Shown here: piece by piece, positions 22,322 through 31,799 of the stretch
Numbering within the stretch: the stretch's first letter is position 1
How the letters are laid out: every line of letters begins with the position of its first letter
Source of the DNA: Arenimonas metalli CF5-1
GTDB lineage: Bacteria > Pseudomonadota > Gammaproteobacteria > Xanthomonadales > Xanthomonadaceae
NCBI RefSeq assembly: GCF_000747155.1
Contig: NZ_AVCK01000044.1
Location: 1-64,000 of the forward strand
Length of the DNA: 64,000 bases
Reading direction: 5' to 3'
Program-made: the position numbers and the translations under genes
Notes under the pieces: generated by a model
Seen by the model: the letters and a program-made list of their open reading frames with translations, nothing else
What the model was told of the DNA's origin: nothing
The model's database searches: none

Positions 22322-25171
22322 TCAGCCCCAGCGTTCGGCGACGTGCCGCTTGAGGCGCTCGACCGCGGTCTCGACGTCGGCGCAATGCGGCAGCACCTGC
22401 GACCAGTCGGCGGACTTGGCCGCGGCTTCGGCCGCGGCGGCCGCCTCGGCCAGCGGGTGCGCGCCCACCAGGCGCGCGGCGCCCTTGATCTTGTGCGCCT
22501 GCCGCGCCAGCCTCTCGAGGTCGCCGGCCGCGCGCGCCGCTGACAGGCCCTGCAGGTCGCCGGCGGTCGCGCCGAGGAAATCGTCCATCACCGCGCGGGC
22601 CTCGTTCGGGTTGCCGCCGGTGATCAGGTCCAGCACCGAGGCATCCAGCGGCGTTGGGTCGTCGTGCGCCTGCGGCAGCGAGGAAGGCACGACCTGGCCG
22701 GCCATCGGCACGGTGTGCGGCAGCCAGCGGCGCAGGCAGCCCACCAGCTCGGGGATGCTGACGGGCTTGGCCAGGAATTCGTCCATGCCTGCCGCCAGGC
22801 AGCGCTCGGCCTCGCCCTTCAGGGCCGCCGCGGTGAGCGCGATCACCGGCGTGCGCGGCTTGCCGCTCCGGGATTCTTCCTCGCGCAGCGCGCGCGCCAT
22901 TTCGTAGCCATCCATCTCGGGCATGTGCACGTCGGACAGCACCAGCGCATAGCGGCCCGTGCGCCAGGCGGCCAGGCCCTTGACGCCGTCCTCGGCCGAT
23001 TCGCTGGCGTAGCCGGCCAGCGCCAGCTGGCGCGCCACCACGAGGCGGTTGGTGGGATGGTCGTCGACGATCAGCACCAGGCTGCGCTCGGCCAGCGCCT
23101 GCGCCACCGACGGCAGCGGCCGCGCCAGGAAGCCCTTGCCGGCTTCGGGCACGGCCTCGGGCTCGAGGTCCTCGACCCGTCCGCGCGGCAGCGTGATCTC
23201 CAGCCGCAGCGTGGTGCCCGCGCCCGGCGTGCTCTCCATCCGCACGTCGCCCTCCATCAGCTCGGCCAGCCGGCGCGAGATCACCAGGCCCAGTCCGGTG
23301 CCGCCGAAGCGCCGCGTGGTGCTGCCTTCCGCCTGCGAAAAGGGTTGGAACAGGCGAGCCTGCTGCTCGGGCGTGACGCCGATGCCGGTGTCGGTGACGC
23401 GGAAGCAGACGCGGTCGCCATCGCCGGCGCGGCCCTTCCACTCCAGCGCGGCCTCGACCATGCCCGACTCGGTGAACTTGATCGCGTTCGACAGGAAATT
23501 GCCCAGCACCTGCCGCAGGCGCAGGCCGTCGGCCACGTGCGCGGGCCCGATGCGGTCGTCCACTTCGCAGTTCAGCACCAGGCCCTTGCTGGAGGCAGAG
23601 CCGCTGTAGTTCGCCACCGTGGAGCGCAGCAGCGCCGGCAGCGAGACCGTGGTCGGCGACAGCTCCAGCCGCCCGGCCTCGACCTTCGAGAAATCGAGGA
23701 TGTCGCCGATGATCTGCAGCAGCGAGCGCGCCGACTGCTGGATGACCTGGATGGTGCGGCGCTGGTCGTCGTCGAGTTCGCTGTGCGAGAGCACCTCCAG
23801 CATGCCGGTGACGCCGATCATCGGCGTGCGGATCTCGTGGCTCATCGCCGCCACGAAGCTGGACTTGGCCTCGCTGGCTTCGCGCGAGCGCGCCTCGCTG
23901 GCGCGCAGCTGCTGCTCGAGCTGCTTGATCTGGGTGAGGTCGGTGCCGACCGCGATGTAGCCGACGGTCTTGCCGCTGCCGTCGCGCATGGCCGAGGTCG
24001 CCAGCAGCACCGGCACGTGGCTGCCGTCCTTGCGCACGAAGGTCCATTCCCGCGGCGGCGAGCCCGACTCGATCAGCAGCGGGATCAGGCTGGCGTCGGC
24101 CTGCACCGGCCGGTCCAGCGCCTGGGTGAGCTCGGCCGCGACCCTGGCCACTTCGGCCGGCAGCAGCAGGCGGTTGGTGCTGAGCTGGCCGAGGATCTCC
24201 TCGGCGCGGTAGCCCGTGAGCCGCTCGGCGTAGGGATTGAAGGTGGAGAAGCGCGCGTCGAGGTCCAGCGAGATGATCGCCACCCGCGCCGCCGCGAACA
24301 GCGAGCGCTGGAACACCTCGCGCTCCTGCAGCGCCTCGCGCACCTGCTCGTTGCGCAGCAGCTGCTGGTTGAGCTCGTTCTCGAACTTGCGCACGTCGTC
24401 GCGCATCACCAGGAACACGTCCATCACCTCGCCCAGCTCGCCCTCGGGCTGGAAGCGCGGCATGGCCTGGTAGTCGTGCCGCCGCATCTGCTGCGCCAGC
24501 GCGGTCAGGCTTTCCACGCCCTTGTAGACGTTGCGCACCAGCTTGCTGCCGACCACCGCCACCACCACCAGCGTGAACAGGCTCAGCAGCGTGCGGATCC
24601 AGGCGGCGCGCACGGCGCGGGCCTCCTGGGCGCGCACCTTCTGCTCGGCCTCGATCATCTCGAGGTCGCCCAGGTGCTTCATGCGCGTGGTCACCGGGTC
24701 GATGGCCGGGTACAGCTCGGTGTCGGCGAACCGCGCCAGCGCCACGATGTCCTTCTGCACCAGGATGCCGCGCAGGGTCTGCGCCGCGGTGTCGGCGCGG
24801 GTGCGGGCGCGGGTGATCTGCTCGTAGAGCTTCTTCTGGTCGGGCGTGAGCGGCATCTGCTCGAGCGCGGCCCAGTGCTCGCGGATGCGCAGGCGGGCGT
24901 GGTCGATGACCTGCACGCCTTCTTCCCAGGTGATCAGGTCGTTGCGGACGCGGAAGGTGGTGTCGACGATGTCCAGGCCGTAGGCATCGGACACTGCCTT
25001 GATGCGGCGCAGGCCGGCCAGCGATTCGTCCTTGAGCGATTCCAGCGCCTGCTGGCTTTGCTGGCGCTCGTACTCGTCCAGGGCGAGCACGCCGGCGCCG
25101 GTCAGCAGGAGCAGGCCGAACAGGCCCAGCAGCTGGATGCGGATGCCGAACTTCTGGCCCGGGCGCGGCAT
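22322..25171 (-). CDS. Hybrid sensor histidine kinase (PAS-HisKA-HATPase-REC-Hpt)
   Basis: 949 residues. N-terminal membrane helix (12-30), periplasmic helical sensor to about 190, second helix near 192-212, then HAMP-like and coiled-coil sequence, a PAS domain (about 290-425), HisKA with phospho-acceptor H445 (SHEIRTPM), HATPase (N-box NAIKF, G-box GGTGLGLVIS), receiver with D747 (LSDVHMPEMDG) and Hpt with H893 (AHKIKGAARL). All phosphotransfer residues are intact, so a four-step relay is possible. It lies 7 bases downstream of the REC-EAL gene, suggesting the EAL protein's receiver could be an output. Confidence 0.93.
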   Translation of the reverse strand: MPRPGQKFGIRIQLLGLFGLLLLTGAGVLALDEYERQQSQQALESLKDESLAGLRRIKAVSDAYGLDIVDTTFRVRNDLITWEEGVQVIDHARLRIREHWAALEQMPLTPDQKKLYEQITRARTRADTAAQTLRGILVQKDIVALARFADTELYPAIDPVTTRMKHLGDLEMIEAEQKVRAQEARAVRAAWIRTLLSLFTLVVVAVVGSKLVRNVYKGVESLTALAQQMRRHDYQAMPRFQPEGELGEVMDVFLVMRDDVRKFENELNQQLLRNEQVREALQEREVFQRSLFAAARVAIISLDLDARFSTFNPYAERLTGYRAEEILGQLSTNRLLLPAEVARVAAELTQALDRPVQADASLIPLLIESGSPPREWTFVRKDGSHVPVLLATSAMRDGSGKTVGYIAVGTDLTQIKQLEQQLRASEARSREASEAKSSFVAAMSHEIRTPMIGVTGMLEVLSHSELDDDQRRTIQVIQQSARSLLQIIGDILDFSKVEAGRLELSPTTVSLPALLRSTVANYSGSASSKGLVLNCEVDDRIGPAHVADGLRLRQVLGNFLSNAIKFTESGMVEAALEWKGRAGDGDRVCFRVTDTGIGVTPEQQARLFQPFSQAEGSTTRRFGGTGLGLVISRRLAELMEGDVRMESTPGAGTTLRLEITLPRGRVEDLEPEAVPEAGKGFLARPLPSVAQALAERSLVLIVDDHPTNRLVVARQLALAGYASESAEDGVKGLAAWRTGRYALVLSDVHMPEMDGYEMARALREEESRSGKPRTPVIALTAAALKGEAERCLAAGMDEFLAKPVSIPELVGCLRRWLPHTVPMAGQVVPSSLPQAHDDPTPLDASVLDLITGGNPNEARAVMDDFLGATAGDLQGLSAARAAGDLERLARQAHKIKGAARLVGAHPLAEAAAAAEAAAKSADWSQVLPHCADVETAVERLKRHVAERWG

Positions 25172-25178
25172 CGCCGGG

Positions 25179-26375
25179 TCAGTGATGGGTCTGGCGCCAG
25201 CGCTGGATGGCGTCCGGGAGCTGTTCGCCCGGCACCGGCGCCGAGATCAGGTAGCCCTGCGCGAAATCGCAGCCCAGCTGGGCCAGCAGCTGCCATTCCT
25301 CGATGGTTTCCACGCCCTCGGCGACGACCTTGAGGTCGAGCTTGCGGGCCAGGTCCAGGCTGGTTTCGATCATGGCGCGCTTGCGCGGCTGGGTCGGTGC
25401 GCCGCTGACGAAGCCGCGGTCGATCTTGAGTTCGGTGAACGGGATCTGCGAGAGCTGGGACAGCGAGGAGTAGCCGGTGCCGAAATCGTCCACGCTCAGG
25501 CCGAAGCCCTTGAGCCGCAGCCGCGCCAGCATGCCCAGGCCGCGGGCGGTGTCGCTCATCACCGAGCTTTCGGTGATCTCCAGGATGACGTGCTCGGGTC
25601 TGAGGCCGTGCTCGCGCAGCACCGCTTCGTAGCGGTCGGCCACTTCCGGGCCGGTGAGGTTCTGGGCCGAGACGTTGACCGAGATCTTCAGGTCCAGGCC
25701 GCGGGCCTGCCAGCGCTTCCACCAGGCGCAGGACTGGACCAGCATCAGGCTGGTCAGCTCGTCGATCAGGCCGCCCGCCTCCATCACCGGCACGAACACC
25801 GCCGGCGGCACCATGCGGCCATCGGCCAGGCGCCAGCGCGCCAGCGCTTCGACGCCGATGATCTTGCCGTTGCCGAACTCGGCCTGCGGCTGGAACCAGG
25901 GCACGATCTCGCCGCGCGCCAGCGCTTCCCGCGCCTCGTCGAGCGTCACTTCGATGTCGAGCGCGACCTGGCCGCCGATCACCTCGGCTTCGTAGAGCGA
26001 CAGCACGGTGGTGAGCTTGCCCGGCGTCAGCGGCTTCTCGATGCAGCCCAGCACGCGCAGGCCCGAGGCCTTGGCCATCACCTGCACGGTGTGCAGCAGG
26101 GCCGGCTCCATCGCGCTGACCACGGCGATGGAATGCGCCAGCCGCTCCTGGGCGACGATGCCGATGAACTCGACGCCGTCCATGCCGGGCATGTCCAGGT
26201 CCACCAGCACCACGTCGGGCGGGTCGGGCAGGGCGCGCAGCAGGTCGAGGGCCTGGAAGCCGTCGGCGGCCTCGTGCAGGCGGGTCAGCCCCAGGTCGGC
26301 GAGCAGGCGCAGGCCCAGCCGGCGCTGGAAGCCGTGGTCCTCGACCAGCAGGATGGTCAAACCCGCCAAACCCAT
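25179..26375 (-). CDS. REC-EAL response regulator (cyclic-di-GMP phosphodiesterase)
   Basis: 398 residues from the ATG at 26375, preceded by GGGGGAAAGG. The receiver domain has acceptor D61 (VDLDMPGMDG). The EAL domain keeps catalytic features: VEALARW, SVNVSAQN, LEITES and VDDFGTGYSSL, so it is probably an active enzyme that breaks down cyclic-di-GMP. First gene of a two-gene unit with the hybrid kinase. The upstream region up to the divergent SGNH hydrolase is 295 bases and must hold promoters for both; I saw no confident boxes. Confidence 0.93.
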   Translation of the reverse strand: MGLAGLTILLVEDHGFQRRLGLRLLADLGLTRLHEAADGFQALDLLRALPDPPDVVLVDLDMPGMDGVEFIGIVAQERLAHSIAVVSAMEPALLHTVQVMAKASGLRVLGCIEKPLTPGKLTTVLSLYEAEVIGGQVALDIEVTLDEAREALARGEIVPWFQPQAEFGNGKIIGVEALARWRLADGRMVPPAVFVPVMEAGGLIDELTSLMLVQSCAWWKRWQARGLDLKISVNVSAQNLTGPEVADRYEAVLREHGLRPEHVILEITESSVMSDTARGLGMLARLRLKGFGLSVDDFGTGYSSLSQLSQIPFTELKIDRGFVSGAPTQPRKRAMIETSLDLARKLDLKVVAEGVETIEEWQLLAQLGCDFAQGYLISAPVPGEQLPDAIQRWRQTHH

Positions 26376-26670
26376 GCCTTTCCCCCGAAAGCCTGAACGA
26401 CGCCGCGATGCCCCGACTCTACCTGTCGCCAATGCAACCCGGTAGTACGTGTTTTCTCGCCCCGGCGGCCCCCCGGGGCGCGGGGCCGGGCCGAAAACGT
26501 GCTGCACCGCACATTGCGCACCCCCTGACCGTACGCTAGCGTCCGGCGGGCGGTGGAAAGGGGAAGGACGAACCCGTGTCCAGTGGTCGTCCCCATCGCG
26601 TCAGGTTTCGTCGAACAAGTCGGGCGCCGTCCGGCGTCCGTGGCGTACACCACTCGAAGGGGAGACATTG

Positions 26671-27759
26671 ATGAACATGCACAACCGCGGCACCGCGATG
26701 CGGTGCCTGTCGGCGGCCGTCCTGCTGGCCGTTGGCGGCCCGGCCCTGGCGAACACGCTGAACCAGAACGTGTCCTGGACCATCGACCGGTCCGGCACCA
26801 CCGCCAAGTACCGCATCGTTGCCTACGGCGACTCGATCTACGCCGGCTACAACGGCTCGGTCAGCAATGCCGCCAAGTACGCCGCGCCCACCGTGGATGC
26901 CGAGTACCTGGCCGCCCGCTGGAACGCCGACATCGAGAGCGTGCGCCGCACCAAGTCCGGCGCCATCGCCAGCGACGTGTACAACAACAAGATCGTCGCC
27001 GAACGCTCGTACATGCAGTCCACCAACACCCGCGTGGTGACCTTCGAGATGTGCGGCAACGACGGCCTGCAGGCCCGCACCAGCTTCAAGGGCCAGACCG
27101 GCACCTGCAACTACGGCGTGCTCGACACCGCGGTCGCCAACTGCCGCCTGTACGTGGGCCGCGCGATGGACTTCATCAACGCCAACGCCAGCCCGAACAC
27201 GCGCCTGAAGGTCATCTCCAACCTGTACTACCCGGGCTACGCGGCCGACAACGTGCAGAGCAGCTGCCGCGACGCGACCACCGGCGCCACGGTGAAGATG
27301 CAGGACCGCTTCCTGCCCGCGATCGCCAAGATGAACTGGTCGATGTGCGACCAGGCGCGGCTGAAGGGCTTCCAGTGCGCCGACAGCTTCGCCCAGTACA
27401 TGGGCGCGGACTACGACAGCAACGGCGACGGCCAGATCGACTCCGAGGCCCTGCGCTACGTGCCGGGCGAGAGCGAGGCCAGCTACGTCAACCGCGTCTC
27501 GGTGACCCTGCGCGGCACGATCCGCGATGCCAACACGCACTTCGTGTCGTCCTCGAGCAGCTTCGACTACATCCAGTCCGACAACGTGCACCCGACCTAC
27601 ACCGGCGGCACGGTCAGCGCCGGCCTCTGGGGCGGCACCACCGGCACCGGCGCGGCGCGCTACACCAGCTTCACCAACGGCCGCAGCCCGATCTGGAACC
27701 AGCTGGGCCATGAGCGCATGGGCTGGGCCATCTCGGTCTACAACCCGGCCGCGCCGTGA
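26671..27759 (+). CDS. Secreted SGNH/GDSL-type hydrolase with EF-hand-like loop
   Basis: 362 residues. The start at 26671 follows GAAGGGGAGA and is followed by a signal peptide ending PALA. SGNH landmarks: block I YGDSIYAGY with Ser55, GND in block III, and D304-x-x-H307 (DNVHPTY) in block V, so the catalytic triad is complete. Between them lies DYDSNGDGQIDSE, which fits a calcium-binding EF-hand loop. Six or more cysteines are expected to form disulfides. Substrate unknown; an extracellular esterase or lipase is likely. It overlaps the next gene by 4 bases. Confidence 0.85.
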   Translation: MNMHNRGTAMRCLSAAVLLAVGGPALANTLNQNVSWTIDRSGTTAKYRIVAYGDSIYAGYNGSVSNAAKYAAPTVDAEYLAARWNADIESVRRTKSGAIASDVYNNKIVAERSYMQSTNTRVVTFEMCGNDGLQARTSFKGQTGTCNYGVLDTAVANCRLYVGRAMDFINANASPNTRLKVISNLYYPGYAADNVQSSCRDATTGATVKMQDRFLPAIAKMNWSMCDQARLKGFQCADSFAQYMGADYDSNGDGQIDSEALRYVPGESEASYVNRVSVTLRGTIRDANTHFVSSSSSFDYIQSDNVHPTYTGGTVSAGLWGGTTGTGAARYTSFTNGRSPIWNQLGHERMGWAISVYNPAAP

Positions 27760-28415
27760 CCCACGACCGCCAGCCGCCTGCCCCGCCGTCCGCACCGGAC
27801 GGCGACGGCGTGCGGGTGAGCCCGAAGGCAGGAGCCGCGCTGCGGTTCCTGCTGCCGGGGCTGGCGGTGGCCGTGCTGGTGCTGGCGGTGTTCGTGGGGG
27901 GCTGGCTGCTGCTGGCCCCCGCCGCGCCGTCGGCGCCGGTTCCGGTGGCTTCATCAGGAAGGGCTTCCCCGGCCGGCCCCGCGCCGGTCCCGGCGGCGCG
28001 TCCCGCGACGGCGGCGCCGGTCGAAGTGGCCGAGTTGCCTTCCGATGACCCGAATGACCTCTCCACCTATTTCCGGCCCGGCGACCCCGAGCCGACTGGC
28101 GCCGAAGTGATCGGCGCCCTGCACGACCTCGGCATCCGCACCGGCCTGGGCGCCTTCGATCCGCCCGGCACCAGCCCGCCGCTGGAGGGCCTGGCCGTGC
28201 CCGCCGACTACGCGCTGCCCGAAGGCTACGCGCGCCACCACCAGGTCACCGATGAAGGCGTGGCGATCGAGCCGATCCTGATGTTCGCGCCGGACTTCGT
28301 CCTGTACGACGCCGACGGCCGGCCGATCGCGCTGCCCGCCGACCGCGTGGTCCCGCCCGAGCTGGCGCCGCCCGACCTGCCGATCCGGCGGGTTCGCGTC
28401 CCGCCGGCTGGCTGA
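27756..28415 (+). CDS. Single-pass membrane protein, unknown function
   Basis: 219 residues from a GTG at 27756 that overlaps the upstream stop (GTGA), implying translational coupling with the SGNH hydrolase. A Pro-rich N-terminal tail is followed by one membrane helix (about 29-55), a Pro/Ala linker and a roughly 120-residue acidic periplasmic region (LSTYFRPGDPEPTGAEV, then ALPEGYARHHQV). No family recognised. Context suggests a partner or regulator of the secreted hydrolase. Confidence 0.7.
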   Translation: MTHDRQPPAPPSAPDGDGVRVSPKAGAALRFLLPGLAVAVLVLAVFVGGWLLLAPAAPSAPVPVASSGRASPAGPAPVPAARPATAAPVEVAELPSDDPNDLSTYFRPGDPEPTGAEVIGALHDLGIRTGLGAFDPPGTSPPLEGLAVPADYALPEGYARHHQVTDEGVAIEPILMFAPDFVLYDADGRPIALPADRVVPPELAPPDLPIRRVRVPPAG

Positions 28416-28438
28416 GGCCGTGAGGGGAGCGCGCTGAT

Positions 28439-30886
28439 TTGAATCTCGTGTCGTGGGTTTCGCCGCGCTGGCGCGGCTGGGCCGGGGTGCTGCTCAGTGC
28501 CCTGCTGCTGGGGCTTTATGCGCGCGGCGGACTGGCCTGGACGGTCGGGTTCGTGGCGCTGGTGCCGTGGCTGCTGGCGATGGATGGCGTGCGCACGGTG
28601 CGCGGCGCGCTGGCCAGCGGCGTGCTGATGAGCCTGGCCTTCGTCGCGGCCGTGTTCGTGTGGTTCGGCGCGGCGATCGGCGCCTACACCGGCATCGGCG
28701 CGGGCGTGGGCACGGCGGTGCTGGTCGTGCTGGCGCCGGTGATGCAGCCGCAGATCGTGGCCTTTGCGCTGGTTCGGCATCTCGCGGGGCGGCGCCACGG
28801 GCCGGTCCTGCGCGTGCTGGCTGGCGCCGCGGCGTGGGTGGGCGTGGAGTGGGCGCTGCCGAAGCTGCTGGGCGACACGCTGGGCCACGGGCTGCAGCCC
28901 TCGGCCACGCTGCGGCAGGCGGCCGACCTGGGCGGCGCCGCGCTGCTGACGGTGTTTCTGCTGCTGGTGAACGAAGCGATCGCGCTGGCGATCACGCGCC
29001 GCCGCGAGGGCGTGCGCGCCTTCGGCAAACCGCTCGCGGCCGCGATGGCGGTGCTGGTGGCGATGGCCGGCTACGGCCAGTGGCGCCTCGGCACCCTGCC
29101 TGCGCCGGGCCCGGAAGTGCCGCGCCTCAAGGTGGCGATGATCCAGGCCAGCATCACGAACTACGAACAGCTGCGCCAGGAGATCGGTGCCTACGGCGTG
29201 GTGCGAAAGGTGCTCGACACCCACTACGAACTGTCGTGGTCGGCCCTGCGCGACCACGGCGCCGACGTGCTGCTGTGGTCGGAGACCGTTTATCCCACCA
29301 CCTTCGCGCATCCGCGCAGCGAGGACGGCGCGGCGCTGGACCGCGAGATCCAGGGCTTCGTGGACGCGGCCGGCGTGCCGCTGGTGTTCGGCACCTACGA
29401 CCTCGACGAGGCCGGCGAGTACAACGCCGCCGCCTTCCTCGAGCCTGGCCGCGGGCTGCTGGGCTTCTATCGCAAGGCCACCCCGTTCCCGCTCACGGAA
29501 CACGTGCCGGCCTGGCTCGACCATGCCTGGCTGCGCCGCCTGCTGCCCTGGACCGGCAGCTGGCGCCCCGGCGATGGCGTCCGCGTGATGCCGCTGCGCA
29601 CCGCCGATGGCCGCGAAGTGAACGTGCTGCCGCTGATCTGCCTGGACGACACGCGCGGCCGGCTGGCGATCGACGGCGCGCGGCTGGGCGCGCAGGCCAT
29701 CGTCGGCATGTCGAACGATTCCTGGTTCACCGGCTACCCGGCGGGCGCGCGGCTGCATCTTTCCACGGCGGCGTTCCGCAGCATCGAGACCAGGCTGCCG
29801 CAGGTGCGCGTGACCACGAATGGCCTGAGCGCCGTGATCGACGACACCGGCCAGGTGCTAGTGAACACCGCGATGGGCGACCAGGCCGTGCTCACCGCCG
29901 AGCTGGCGGCCCGCGACCCGGCGCCGACGCTGATGGTGCGCTGGGGCGACTGGGTGGGCGGCGCGGGGCTGGCGCTTCTGGGCGTGCTGGCGATGCTGGC
30001 GGTGATGGCGCGGTTCGCGGCGCGCGCCGCCGTTCGGGCGCCCGCGCTTCCGGGACGCGTGGTGCTGCTGACGCCGGTCCTGCGATGGGTCGTGGCTGCG
30101 CTGCGCATCGCGGCGGCGCTGGGCCTGGCCTGGCTGGTGCTCGACATGTGGCTGCGCATGGGCTTCCAGGTGCAGTCGATCAAACAATTGCAGGGGTTCG
30201 GCTGGGGCGTGGCGCTGCCGCTGCTGGCGGCGTGGGCACTGCGGCGATGGTTCACCGCCGAAGCGCGCATCGAAGGCCGCGACCTGGTGCTCGACCAGCG
30301 CCACCAGCGCACCGCCGTGCCGCTGGCCTCGATCGCCGCGCTGCACGCGTGGCGCCTGCCCTGGCCCGGCAGCGGCGGGGACCTGGTGCTGGCGTCGGGC
30401 CGGCGGTTCCCGCACGGACTCGCGGTGCGCGATCCCGCGGCGCTGGCGCGTGCGCTCGCGGATGCAGGGGCGCCGCTGGCGCCACCCGAGCAGTTCGCCG
30501 CCCGTTGGGCCACCGTGCGCGCGTCGACCGGCGGCGGCTGGCTGGACCACGCCGCGATCAAGTTCATCGCCTTCCCGCTGCTGCCGGCGCTGGTCGCGTT
30601 CCGGCTGCACCAGGTGATCACCTTCGGCGGGTTCTTCGGCGAGGCCTACACCTACGGCCTCGGCGCCTGGCTGCTGGGGCTGGGCGTGTGGTGGGCTTCG
30701 TGGGCGCTGGGTTTGATGCTGTTCGCGGCGGTGCTGCGCGTGTGCGTCGAGGTGGTTACCGCCTTGTCGATGCCGCTGGGCGAATCCCGCGCCATCGCGA
30801 CGCGGCGCGTCCTGGCCTGGGCGATGCAGCTGGCCTACTACGTGGGCGTGCCGGCCTGGCTGGTGACGCGGCTGTTGGCGGCCTGA
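28439..30886 (+). CDS. Apolipoprotein N-acyltransferase-like nitrilase with extra C-terminal membrane domain
   Basis: 815 residues, much longer than ordinary Lnt (about 500). Residues 1-225 form an Lnt-like membrane bundle. The nitrilase domain has a full Glu-Lys-Cys triad: E282 (WSETVYP), K346 (FYRKATPFPLTE) and C401 (PLICLDD). Beyond about 500 there is an additional region with at least five hydrophobic segments and an intervening soluble stretch resembling a PH-like membrane-protein domain (EGRDLVLDQRHQRTAVPL). TTG start at 28439. It might acylate lipoproteins or act on another amine or amide. A housekeeping lnt is expected elsewhere in the genome. Confidence 0.8.
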   Translation: MNLVSWVSPRWRGWAGVLLSALLLGLYARGGLAWTVGFVALVPWLLAMDGVRTVRGALASGVLMSLAFVAAVFVWFGAAIGAYTGIGAGVGTAVLVVLAPVMQPQIVAFALVRHLAGRRHGPVLRVLAGAAAWVGVEWALPKLLGDTLGHGLQPSATLRQAADLGGAALLTVFLLLVNEAIALAITRRREGVRAFGKPLAAAMAVLVAMAGYGQWRLGTLPAPGPEVPRLKVAMIQASITNYEQLRQEIGAYGVVRKVLDTHYELSWSALRDHGADVLLWSETVYPTTFAHPRSEDGAALDREIQGFVDAAGVPLVFGTYDLDEAGEYNAAAFLEPGRGLLGFYRKATPFPLTEHVPAWLDHAWLRRLLPWTGSWRPGDGVRVMPLRTADGREVNVLPLICLDDTRGRLAIDGARLGAQAIVGMSNDSWFTGYPAGARLHLSTAAFRSIETRLPQVRVTTNGLSAVIDDTGQVLVNTAMGDQAVLTAELAARDPAPTLMVRWGDWVGGAGLALLGVLAMLAVMARFAARAAVRAPALPGRVVLLTPVLRWVVAALRIAAALGLAWLVLDMWLRMGFQVQSIKQLQGFGWGVALPLLAAWALRRWFTAEARIEGRDLVLDQRHQRTAVPLASIAALHAWRLPWPGSGGDLVLASGRRFPHGLAVRDPAALARALADAGAPLAPPEQFAARWATVRASTGGGWLDHAAIKFIAFPLLPALVAFRLHQVITFGGFFGEAYTYGLGAWLLGLGVWWASWALGLMLFAAVLRVCVEVVTALSMPLGESRAIATRRVLAWAMQLAYYVGVPAWLVTRLLAA

Positions 30887-30900
30887 GCGGGCGCTGGACG

Positions 30901-30943
30901 GCCCGCCCCATCGGGGACCGGGAAGCGCCGGGACGGGGCGGGC
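30901..30943. terminator. GC-rich inverted repeat after the nitrilase gene
   Basis: 9-base arms GCCCGCCCC (30901-30909) and GGGGCGGGC (30935-30943) separated by 25 bases. No T-run follows. It may slow or end transcription of the upstream gene, but this is weak. Confidence 0.3.
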
Positions 30944-31103
30944 TACGCCGCCGCCGCCGGAACGCTATTCTGATGTCACAAGCCCTCCACACCGGCCCGT
31001 TCAGGATTGTCAAAGCCGAGGCCCTTCCGACGGACCGACCCCGGCGGGCCCGGCAGCAATGTCCGGCCGCATCTGCCTAATCCCCTTACACAGAGGTGTT
31101 CCC

Positions 31104-31799
31104 ATGTTTACTCGCCACAGGGTGATCGCTCTGGCCGTGGCGGCCGCGCTTTGCGCGCCGATGGCTGCCGCGGCACAGGATTCCCGCTTCAACTACATCG
31201 AGGGCGGGATCGTCGCCGGCTTCGTCAACGACGTGGAGACGTCCGGCACGGTGGCCGGCGCCGGCCCGTTCGAGCTCGAGACCGACGCCGGCGGTGGCGG
31301 CTTCATCGGCGGCGCGTTCGAGGTCAGCGAGACGTTCCACCTGTTCGGCGAGTATGCGCTGATCGGCCAGGAGCTCGAGGTCAGCGATGGCGTCGATACC
31401 ATCGAAGGCGAGTTCGACGTGGTGCGCTGGCGCCTCGGCGTCGGTTACGCGCACCCGATCTCGGACCGGACGACCTTCTACGGCCGGCTCAGCTACGACA
31501 GCCTGGAGTTCAAGGACGTGCAGGTGGCGGGCTTCGACCTCGACACCGATGCCGACGGCAGTGGCGCGGGCGGCGAGATCGGCCTGATCTGGGCGGCGAC
31601 GCCGACCATCGACCTGCAGGGCCACGTGCGCTACACGTCGGTCGGCGAAGTCGCGGACAGTGGTTCCGATGCGTTCGACGACGACATCCTGGTCGGCGTG
31701 AACGGGCGCTGGAACTTCCGCCCCAACTTCGCGCTGGTCACCGGCTACGAGCTCGGCAAGATCACCACTTGGAACCTGGGCCTGCGTTACTCGTTCTGA
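31104..31799 (+). CDS. Outer-membrane beta-barrel protein
   Basis: 231 residues. Signal peptide MFTRHRVIALAVAAALCAP...AAAAQ, then alternating hydrophobic strands (FNYIEGGIVAGFVND, LFGEYALIGQELEV, RLGVGYAHPIS, TTFYGRLSYDS) and a terminal Phe in LGLRYSF, the usual barrel-assembly signal. About eight strands would fit an OmpA/OprF-like or opacity-type small barrel. Transport or adhesion role unknown. The last 13 bases overlap the 3' end of the convergent GGDEF gene. Confidence 0.82.
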   Translation: MFTRHRVIALAVAAALCAPMAAAAQDSRFNYIEGGIVAGFVNDVETSGTVAGAGPFELETDAGGGGFIGGAFEVSETFHLFGEYALIGQELEVSDGVDTIEGEFDVVRWRLGVGYAHPISDRTTFYGRLSYDSLEFKDVQVAGFDLDTDADGSGAGGEIGLIWAATPTIDLQGHVRYTSVGEVADSGSDAFDDDILVGVNGRWNFRPNFALVTGYELGKITTWNLGLRYSF

